Positions 57,361 through 64,000 of a stretch of 64,000 nucleotides of DNA are shown piece after piece (within the stretch, counting starts at the first letter, position 1; the number at the start of each line of letters is the position of its first letter). This DNA is from Candidatus Synoicihabitans palmerolidicus (lineage in GTDB: Bacteria > Verrucomicrobiota > Verrucomicrobiia > Opitutales > Opitutaceae): assembly GCA_020809425.1 (NCBI GenBank), contig JAGGDC010000004.1:1-64000 (forward strand), given 5' to 3'. The notes under the pieces are model-generated. The model made no database searches and was not told the origin of the DNA. It was given only the letters and a program-made list of their open reading frames with translations. Made by a program: the position numbers and the translations under genes.

Positions 57361-57638
57361 CGTCCCAGCGCACTGGCGCCGCGACACAATCCATCCACGT
57401 CCCCAAATTATGGGAACGTATCTCCAAAACCATGAATCACGCCGTGGTCAACGTCAAGTAGCCGGCCGCCGCAATTGCGGTCGCCCAAATTAACACGCCT
57501 CGCACCATGATGCGCCATCGGGACCGATGACGCGACGTCTTTTCCGGGACCACAATCCCCACCGCCACTTCTCTCGCCCGCTGAGAGTGGGTTTCCAACT
57601 GAACCTAATACGTGGTAAAGTCATGAAGCGGTAATGAA

Positions 57639-60600
57639 TTAACGGTTATCGCTGTTTCGTTTTCCCCGAACGGCCTCGGCAATGTTTTCCGGGTGGGATT
57701 CAGGTTCACCGTGATCGTTATTGAAGCGCATGGACACCGTCTTGGATACACCGCGCTCCTCCATGGTCACCCCATAAATCGCCTCGGCCGCAGAAACCGT
57801 GCGTTTGTTGTGCGTGATGATGATGAACTGCGATGCATCCACGAACTTCTTCAGCAGTGCGGTGAATCGGCCGATATTGGCCTCATCCAACGGAGCATCC
57901 AGCTCGTCCAACAAACAGACCGGCGAAGGTTTCACCATGTAGAGCGCGAACAACAGCGCCCCCGCGGTCAGGGTCTTCTGTCCACCGGAAAGCAGCGTGA
58001 TACTCTTCAATTTTGTGCCTGGAGGCTGCGCCGTAATTTCAATGCCGCTCTCCAAAATATCCTCCGCCGCCACGAGCTCGAGGTTCGCTCTGCCTCCTCC
58101 AAACAGCGTATCAAACGTGTATTTGAAGTTCTTTTTGATCTGCTCAAACATAATCGCGAACTGCTCCTGCGAAGTGCGGTTGATTTCATCGATCGCTGTC
58201 AATAATTCGGTCTTGGCGTTGGTCAGATCATCGCACTGACCCTTGAGAAAATCAAAGCGCTCCTTGAGCTCACCGTATTCCTCAATCGCCACCAGGTTCA
58301 CTGCGCCCATCGAATTAAGCCGTTGCCGCAACGCATCGATTTCCGTCTTCACCTCGCTCCAATTAGTGGTTTCCAACGCGAGTAAATCAGCCTCTTTGGG
58401 CTCTCCCTTAGGCTCCTTTGACTTACGGCGACGCTTCGAGGAGGAGGCCGGCTCATCCTGCCCTTCAGCCTCCGTCGCGGATGGGTCCTCATCCTCGTCC
58501 AGATCCAGTGTCTTCATATCCGGCGGCTCTTCATCGGAGTGCCAGATCAACAGCTTCCAGTCCAACTTCTCGACCGACTCCGAATACTCCCGGGTCACAT
58601 CTTCGACGATAAATTGCGCTCGTGAATTCGCCTCCGCCAACCGCACTTCAGATCGCCCGAGTTCACCTTGCGCCATCTCCGACGCCGATCGCAAACCATG
58701 CTGAGCAGATTCTACCGCTTCGATCTCCTGTTCCACTTCCGCTAACTTTGTACGTATCTTCGCCACCTGCTCCTGAGCCACCTCCAGCGTCTCCCCAATC
58801 TGAGCCGCTCGGGCCCGCTTTGAGTCGGATTCATGTTCCAACGAAACGATCTGCTCCGACCACACTTCAATTTCCTGCTGACGTTGGGCAAGACTCTGCG
58901 CGATTTGTCCGCGCCGCTTTTCCATGTCTGCAATTCCCCGATCCAGGACCTCCACCCGCTGGCGGCGTTCCGCCAACTCCAACCGAGCCTGCGCCAGCGT
59001 ATCACGCTTCACATCCCGGTCAGTGCGAATTTCGACGATGCGCACTTCCATCTGTATAACGCGTTCCCGTGCTCCCGTCGCCTGTGCTTCGGCCTCCACC
59101 AGACCGGCTTGCGCCTTATCAAATCGTACCTGGGCCTCATTTCGCACCACCTCCAATCCCGCCAGTTCACGCTCCATCCGCGCCAGTCGCTGGGCCCCTT
59201 CCTCCCGTTGTTTCCGAGTACTGCGTTGCTCACTTTGGATCTCCGCCACCATCTGCGCGGCCTCCAAGACTCCGCGGCGACAATCCTCCAATGTTTGCTC
59301 CGCTTCCGCAATTCTCGCATTCAGCGCTTCAATCACCTGCTTCTGCGCGTCATGCTTCATTTGTTCATCAGCGATGTCCTTCGCTGTCTCGCGCAGGTCG
59401 ATTTCTCGCTGCACGATACTATTGCGAGGCTTCTTGTTGAACCCTCCGCTGATCAATCCGCGACGATCTACCAGTTCTCCCTTGGCCGTGGCCACCGCCA
59501 CAAAATCGAAATCTGGATTCGCCGCCCAAAAGTCCAGGAAGGCGTTTAAATCGTCTGCCAAATAACAAGCCCCCAATAGCACCGAAGCCGGATGCGCCTG
59601 GTCGACATTGATCAAAGCAGAATTTGCAGGACGTAACAACGACGGCAACGCCCCGCCTCCTTTCGCCGCTCCGCCCAAGTCTTCGACCTGCAACACTGCG
59701 CTGCCAATCTTCTCACTCTCCAACTGATCCAGTACCCGACGCGCCGTGGCCAAGTCTGTCACATGAATCGCCTCTACCGCCGAGCCCAGCAAAGCCTCGA
59801 TGGCCTTACCTTCATTCGGATCGATTTGCAGATCCTTGGTGATCGGCGTGGCCAGAGCCCCATCAAATGCCGGATCCAAGCGTCCCTGAAGAATCGCTTT
59901 CGCTCCCGCCCCAAATCCCTCCCATTTCTCCTGCAGTTGCTGGAGTAATTTCAACCTCGCCGATCGCTGCGCCAACCCGCGATCAATATCCTGCAGCACA
60001 CGTTGGGCTTCTCGAAATTCTCGCGTTGCATTGCCAATAGCCTGCTGCGCTTCCACCGAAGCCTCATCCAATCGAGACTTACCGGCCAAAGCCTCCTCCA
60101 AACGGAGTTCCACTTCGGATTCTCGTTGGGCGATAGCCGACTGTTCCTGCCGGGAACCTTCGATTTGTTGCATCAACAAATCGTGACGTTGAATTGTCTT
60201 CTTCTGCTCCACTTCGAAGCCCGTCGTATCCGTACGCAACCGCGCGATCGTGCTCTCCATCTGCAACAAGGAGAACTTGATCTGCTTCAATTCGGTTTCG
60301 AGATTCGTCAGCTCTCCTTCCGAAACCGCTAACTCCCGGTTCCTATTCTGAAACACCGCATCGCTCGTTCCCAGCAAGATCAGCTGCTCTTCTTTGTCCT
60401 GTGCGCCGCTGTCGACCTGATCCGACAATTCGCGCATCTGCATCTCCAGTTCACCCAGATTATTACGCGAAGAAGCCAATCGATCCTCCAACCCCGTCCG
60501 CTTAATTGTGGCGAGGTTCGCTCCGTTCTCAGCCTGCTCACGCTGTGACTTTAAATCAAATACCGCCTGCTGCGCATCCTGTGCCCGTTGATGCAACCTT

Positions 60601-61430
60601 GAGCGATCCGCCTTCTTTTCCTCCAACGCCCCCTGCTCCGACTCCAAGTTTGTCCGCCGCTCCGCCGCGGCCTGTCGCAAACCGGATAACTTCGCTTCCA
60701 ACTCGGCAATCGTCCGGGCCAGCGGTTGGTGCTGATACGCGCTGTGCCCCAAACTCAGATGACGCAGCCGAAAACTCAAACGCTTGTATCGTAGCGCTTT
60801 GGAAGCCTGCCTCTTCAAACTACCAATCTGACGCCCCACCTCCGATATCACGTCCGCCACTCGAGCCAAATTCTGCTCTGTCAGCGACAGCTTGTTCATC
60901 GCTTCCCGACGCTGCGCCTTGTATTTGGTAATTCCGGCCGCTTCCTCAAAGACCGCCCGGCGCTCTTCCGGCTTCGAAGACAAAATCTGATCAATCTGCC
61001 CCTGGGCCATGATCGAATAACTCGTCCGACTGATACCCGTATCCATGAATAACTTCTGGATGTCTTTTAACCGGCACACCTGACCGTTGAAGAAATACTC
61101 ACTCCCCCCGTCACGATGCACCCGACGCATGATCTCAATCTCATGAAACTCGCTGCCGAGCTGCTTCTCACACTCGGTCAACAACAACGAGACCTCACAC
61201 AATTGCGACGGTCTGCGAGTATCGGTGCCCTCAAAAATTACGTCCTGCATCTTCCCGCCGCGCAGCGCTTTAGCGCTCTGCTCCCCCAGCACCCAGCGAA
61301 TTCCATCCGCGATATTGGATTTACCGCACCCATTTGGACCCACAATTGCGGTCACGCCAGGTTCGAATCGGAGGGTAGTAGAGTCGGCGAAGGATTTGAA
61401 GCCGTGCAGCTTGAGAGCTTTGAGATACAT
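57639..61430 (-). CDS. smc: Chromosome segregation protein SMC
   Basis: Intact, 1263 residues from MYLKALKLHGFKSFADS (61430); a longer upstream frame is less likely. SMC forms the condensin core that compacts and segregates the chromosome. Walker A is VGPNGCGKSNIADGIRW; the Q-loop region is MAQGQIDQILSSKPEERRAV; two long coiled coils flank a hinge near 520-650. The C-terminal head has LLSGGQKTLTAGALLFALY and CLLDELDAPLDEANIGRF. Unusually, about 40 residues of acidic then basic low-complexity sequence (DLDEDEDPSATEAEGQDEP, then SSSKRRRKSKEPKGEP) lie in the second coiled coil around 970-1015, close to the head. Confidence 0.97.
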   Translation of the reverse strand: MYLKALKLHGFKSFADSTTLRFEPGVTAIVGPNGCGKSNIADGIRWVLGEQSAKALRGGKMQDVIFEGTDTRRPSQLCEVSLLLTECEKQLGSEFHEIEIMRRVHRDGGSEYFFNGQVCRLKDIQKLFMDTGISRTSYSIMAQGQIDQILSSKPEERRAVFEEAAGITKYKAQRREAMNKLSLTEQNLARVADVISEVGRQIGSLKRQASKALRYKRLSFRLRHLSLGHSAYQHQPLARTIAELEAKLSGLRQAAAERRTNLESEQGALEEKKADRSRLHQRAQDAQQAVFDLKSQREQAENGANLATIKRTGLEDRLASSRNNLGELEMQMRELSDQVDSGAQDKEEQLILLGTSDAVFQNRNRELAVSEGELTNLETELKQIKFSLLQMESTIARLRTDTTGFEVEQKKTIQRHDLLMQQIEGSRQEQSAIAQRESEVELRLEEALAGKSRLDEASVEAQQAIGNATREFREAQRVLQDIDRGLAQRSARLKLLQQLQEKWEGFGAGAKAILQGRLDPAFDGALATPITKDLQIDPNEGKAIEALLGSAVEAIHVTDLATARRVLDQLESEKIGSAVLQVEDLGGAAKGGGALPSLLRPANSALINVDQAHPASVLLGACYLADDLNAFLDFWAANPDFDFVAVATAKGELVDRRGLISGGFNKKPRNSIVQREIDLRETAKDIADEQMKHDAQKQVIEALNARIAEAEQTLEDCRRGVLEAAQMVAEIQSEQRSTRKQREEGAQRLARMERELAGLEVVRNEAQVRFDKAQAGLVEAEAQATGARERVIQMEVRIVEIRTDRDVKRDTLAQARLELAERRQRVEVLDRGIADMEKRRGQIAQSLAQRQQEIEVWSEQIVSLEHESDSKRARAAQIGETLEVAQEQVAKIRTKLAEVEQEIEAVESAQHGLRSASEMAQGELGRSEVRLAEANSRAQFIVEDVTREYSESVEKLDWKLLIWHSDEEPPDMKTLDLDEDEDPSATEAEGQDEPASSSKRRRKSKEPKGEPKEADLLALETTNWSEVKTEIDALRQRLNSMGAVNLVAIEEYGELKERFDFLKGQCDDLTNAKTELLTAIDEINRTSQEQFAIMFEQIKKNFKYTFDTLFGGGRANLELVAAEDILESGIEITAQPPGTKLKSITLLSGGQKTLTAGALLFALYMVKPSPVCLLDELDAPLDEANIGRFTALLKKFVDASQFIIITHNKRTVSAAEAIYGVTMEERGVSKTVSMRFNNDHGEPESHPENIAEAVRGKRNSDNR

Positions 61431-61522
61431 GCGGGCGCTAACAGGGACGATTGAACGGTCCGGATTCCCCCCCCGCAACGGTAAATCCTGTACGAAGCGA
61501 TTTTAGACCGTGGTCGCCAACT

Positions 61523-63001
61523 CTACTTATGATCCCACGGGAACGTCGCCTCGACCTTCGCGCACTTCCACGTTTCGAAGACTTCGAACATCTTTCCTGG
61601 GTTGAGAATCCCTTTGGGATCAAGCGCTCGTTTGACCGCCTGCATGGCCCCGATTTCCGCCTCCGAATGCTGCAGACGCAGAAACGGCGTCTTAGCCAAT
61701 CCGATTCCGTGCTCGCCGCTGATCGCTCCGCCCAACGCCACGACCTTGGCCATCAGCGCCAAGACCGCTTTCTCTGCCGCGACGCACTCTGCCGGGTCGG
61801 CTTTGTGGTACATGATGTTCACGTGCAAATTACCATCCGCTAAATGGCCAAAAGTCGGAATCGCCAATCCTGAGGTCTTGCGCAACCGGTCCAAAAACCG
61901 CGCGAACGTGCCATACGCCGCCAAGGGCACCGTAATATCTTCGTTCAACTTCGCATCGCCCATTTGGAACATCGCGCCCGAACACTTCCTTCGCACTGCC
62001 CAAAGCGACTCCGCCTCTCCGCGATTGCGAGCCGCTCGATGGCCGAGCGCATGCTCCTTCGCCCAATCCAACACCGCCTTGCGCGACTCTTTCACCTCAG
62101 ACGCACTGCCCGCCAGTTCCAACAAAATGATAGGCCTCCCAGGTTGACCCGGGAATATCGTCGTACCCATCGCTCCCTCTGCACACTGCACACTGTGCCG
62201 ATCTAAAAACTCGCAAATCGCCGGTTGTATTTTGGCTCCAAACAACACTCGCGCCGCTTTGAACGCACTCACTTCATCCTCAAAGGAGGTCAGCAAAGTC
62301 CAGCGCGACGCCGGTTTGGGAATCAACCGCAAAACCGCCTCCGTCACCACCCCGAGCATGCCTTCGCTGCCAATCCACAGATCGCGCAGATTAAACCCCG
62401 CCGCAAATTTTCGCGTAGCAGTGCCCCACTCCACGTACTCTCCCGTCGGTAAATACCCCTTCAGCGCCACGATGAAATCTCTGGTGACCCCGTACTTACC
62501 TCCGTGCATACCGCCAGCATTACAGGCGATGTTACCTCCGATCGTGCAAAAGGCCCGCGAAGACGGGTCCGGCGGATAAAACCAACCCAATTCCTCGGCG
62601 GCGTCCTGTATTTTCGCCACCACCGCTCCCGCCTGCACATGGGCAAATCCCGCTTCATCATCCACTTTGATCCGGTTCAACTTAAGCAGGTCCAACACCC
62701 AGCCGCCTTCTTTTGGCGTAGCCGAGCCCATCAAAGTCGTGCCCCGGCCTCTCGGGGTCACGGGCACACCGCGTCGGTTGGCCAACCCCAATACCACGCC
62801 GATGTCAGCGTGCTTTCTCGGTTTGATCACTGCCTCTGGCAGAAAGAACATTCGTCCGCTGTCAAAAGAGGACGCGTAACAGGTCGCGTGCTCGGTCCGA
62901 ACCACGGTCGCACCCAACTGCTTGATAAGGGCCTTGGTGGCCGCGGTATGAGAAGATTTGCTCACCTCCACAGCATGATTCTTCCGCGATCCCTCGAGCA
63001 A
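61523..63001 (-). CDS. FAD-linked oxidase (GlcD / D-2-hydroxyacid dehydrogenase type)
   Basis: Intact, 492 residues. The FAD-binding type 4 domain has AVIKPRKHADIGVVLGLANR, VTPRGRGTTLMGSATPKEGG, PPDPSSRAFCTIGGNIACNA and LWIGSEGMLGVVTEAVLRL. The C-terminal oxidase domain has GHLADGNLHVNIMYH and the ISGEHGIGLAKTPFL motif. Relatives oxidise glycolate or D-lactate and pass electrons to the respiratory chain. The start is uncertain: TTG at 63001 or a GTG near 62965. It stands 93 bases downstream of smc's start on the same strand, not overlapping it. Confidence 0.9.
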   Translation of the reverse strand: MLEGSRKNHAVEVSKSSHTAATKALIKQLGATVVRTEHATCYASSFDSGRMFFLPEAVIKPRKHADIGVVLGLANRRGVPVTPRGRGTTLMGSATPKEGGWVLDLLKLNRIKVDDEAGFAHVQAGAVVAKIQDAAEELGWFYPPDPSSRAFCTIGGNIACNAGGMHGGKYGVTRDFIVALKGYLPTGEYVEWGTATRKFAAGFNLRDLWIGSEGMLGVVTEAVLRLIPKPASRWTLLTSFEDEVSAFKAARVLFGAKIQPAICEFLDRHSVQCAEGAMGTTIFPGQPGRPIILLELAGSASEVKESRKAVLDWAKEHALGHRAARNRGEAESLWAVRRKCSGAMFQMGDAKLNEDITVPLAAYGTFARFLDRLRKTSGLAIPTFGHLADGNLHVNIMYHKADPAECVAAEKAVLALMAKVVALGGAISGEHGIGLAKTPFLRLQHSEAEIGAMQAVKRALDPKGILNPGKMFEVFETWKCAKVEATFPWDHK

Positions 63002-63065
63002 TCGATTTTGTCGGTCAAAGCCTGCAGGTTCCCTCCGATACAGTGCTTCGATCTGGCTTGATCGG

Positions 63066-63327
63066 CTACTCCGCCACGGCCTGCAAGGCCAGTTCCTTAC
63101 ATCCCTTGAGGTCGAGCTTACCCGTTCCCCGCACGGGAATCGCCGCCACTTTGCGCACCGTACGAGGCACCCACAAATTCGGTAGTCCGTTCTCCAACAA
63201 TTTTTCCCGCCGCCGATTCGGAGCCAACTCCAGCGTGGTCAGCAGTACCAATGCCTCCCCTTTACTTGCATCGGGCACGCCCATCACGGCGATCACGTAA
63301 CCTTCGCTCGGATCCAACTCTAACGTA
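63066..63327 (-). pseudogene. AMP-dependent acyl ligase, C-terminal fragment
   Basis: The frame ending at 63066 shows the last part of an acyl-CoA or acyl-ACP synthetase: GYVIAVMGVPDASKGEALVL, then NGLPNLWVPRTVRKVAAIPV and GTGKLDLKGCKELALQA. The GTGKLDLK segment contains the Lys of the C-terminal adenylation subdomain. Upstream of DPSEG the sequence becomes the end of ISNCY-like copy B, so the adenylation core is missing in this window. Type suggested by homology: long-chain acyl ligase such as the Aas C-terminal domain. Confidence 0.75.
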
Positions 63328-64000
63328 GAGAGTGTCCCATTTACCCTGATTTTGGAAGGGGGGCAGGCAAGCCGATTTTTGAGCGGATTTCCGGCTACCA
63401 ATGGCGGATGTAGGCGCGCGCAGATGCAATTTAATGGCTAAATTGCAGTGTCGCAGCAGTCAGTGCCTGGATCGTTTCCATAAGGGAACCTCCGGCAGCC
63501 GGTTTATTGTTCATCGTTGGAGTAGGCTTGGTGGTTTTAGGCGGCTTGGGCTTGCGGTGGTTGGTCGGCCAGCAGTCGAGCGATGAGCCACAGGTTGTGA
63601 CCGAGGATGCTCCAGGCTACCGCCAGGTAGCGATTCGTGAAGCCTCTGGCACTCAATCGCTTGCCTTGGCGTTGCTTGATGATGGCGATGCGGGCTTCCG
63701 TCGAAGCCCGGCGATGTTGGAGCGCCACGAACTGCGGCTCCTGCATGCGCCGTTGCAGTTGCTGCGGATCACGGGGGCAAGTGGCGTCATAAATGTCGGC
63801 TTCGGCCAAGCGTTCGCACAGCCGTTTGGTCGAGAAGCCTCGTCGGTGCTCGCCGCTTTGCTCGGGGTGCTCAGGTCGAACTGATTCTGGCGCTCGAGGC
63901 TCTGGTAGAACTGACGCCATTCGGCCGGAGTCATTCCCTGATACAACTGCCAATCGGTGATCAACCCCGTCACGTTCTCACTGATCATGAGGGTGTTGCC
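63328..64000 (-). mobile_element. ISNCY-like insertion sequence, copy B (continues past right edge)
   Basis: Similar over its whole length to 54481-55150 of copy A, in the same orientation, including GAGAGTGTCCCAT at the left end. It encodes the C-terminal part of the transposase on the minus strand (ISENVTGLITDWQLYQGM near 63950), with shifts of its own. It interrupts the AMP-ligase gene. Confidence 0.8.

Larger units (their letters stand above)
56614..57568 (-). pseudogene. Membrane-anchored TPR protein with two TGA codons and a 10-bp duplication
   Basis: Upstream (from about 57568) the frame reads VAVGIVVPEKTSRHRSRW and the membrane segment MVRGVLIWATAIAAAGYLTL. A TGA at 57437-57439 follows, then FMVLEIRSHNLGTWMDCVAA and VRWDEIK. 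A 10-bp tandem duplication (57341-57360) shifts the frame; removing one copy gives DEIKRKRGDAYIAEG. TPR-like helices continue (GVAAMEARNWSEAVVKIQAG, RFYPGRESREQFLKAAL, DTALDAVDVALTHTGG) with a repeated DRDRDRDWDW. A second TGA at 56779-56781 falls where Trp fits, and the last part (LAREEGDWVAMRAALSEMRD) ends at 56614. Function unknown. Confidence 0.75.

Overview
The window looks like chromosome from an Opitutaceae-like verrucomicrobium. The evidence is the verrucomicrobial flavour of the gene set (FG-GAP/UnbV, DUF1080 and ThuA secreted proteins, ResB/CcsA cytochrome c assembly, a nusA-infB-rbfA-DHH-truB-ribF operon) and a fairly high GC content. A trans-AT polyketide synthase at the left edge, several degenerate insertion sequences and many broken accessory genes next to intact core genes fit a host-restricted, eroding genome. 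Polyketide-making Opitutaceae symbionts of tunicates, such as Candidatus Synoicihabitans, are an obvious comparison, but that identity is a guess and cannot be tested from this sequence alone.

Layout. 1-2.6 kb: start of a trans-AT PKS gene on the minus strand, running off the left edge; its first ketosynthase has Ser in place of the catalytic Cys. A small membrane protein and a DUF697 protein follow. 2.7-5.9 kb: a decayed IS630 transposase, a complete IS3-type element (copy 1) and an IS4-like remnant. 5.9-13.4 kb: an accessory zone of decayed genes: two related secreted proteins, a ~139-bp tandem repeat, an unknown gene, a TIR-STAND (NLR-like) gene with two amber codons, and a hybrid histidine kinase broken by a 14-bp tandem duplication. 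13.4-32.2 kb: mostly core genes: typA, gcvT-gcvH, a CNNM/CBS membrane protein, lgt, IS3 copy 2, a signal-peptidase-like protein, the pyroglutamate-use cluster (pxpB-pxpC-pxpA-pcp, with pxpB and pcp broken), a lipoprotein-ResB-CcsA operon and a large FG-GAP/UnbV protein. 32.2-34.4 kb: a ThuA-domain gene split by a dead IS30 element. 34.4-43.6 kb: recN, tRNA-Val and the intact nusA operon, with a promoter and an intrinsic terminator in its leader.

43.6-57.6 kb: a mixed region. DUF2851, TonB-repeat, aldehyde dehydrogenase, DUF1080, opcA, yraN and TPR genes are broken, while a NYN-domain gene, a DTW gene, zwf, pgl and tRNA-Ser look intact. A decayed ISNCY-like element (copy A) cuts a GAF-type gene, and an IS66 tail lies beside it. 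57.6-64 kb: intact smc and a GlcD-like FAD oxidase, then an AMP-ligase fragment cut by ISNCY-like copy B, which runs off the right edge.

The strongest general signal is mutational. Many accessory genes carry one or a few simple lesions, whereas long housekeeping genes (smc, infB, typA, zwf, recN, nusA, lgt) are open throughout. The lesions are of three kinds: perfect 8-14 bp tandem duplications, single-base homopolymer length changes, and nonsense codons. In several genes removing one copy of the duplication restores the reading frame exactly.
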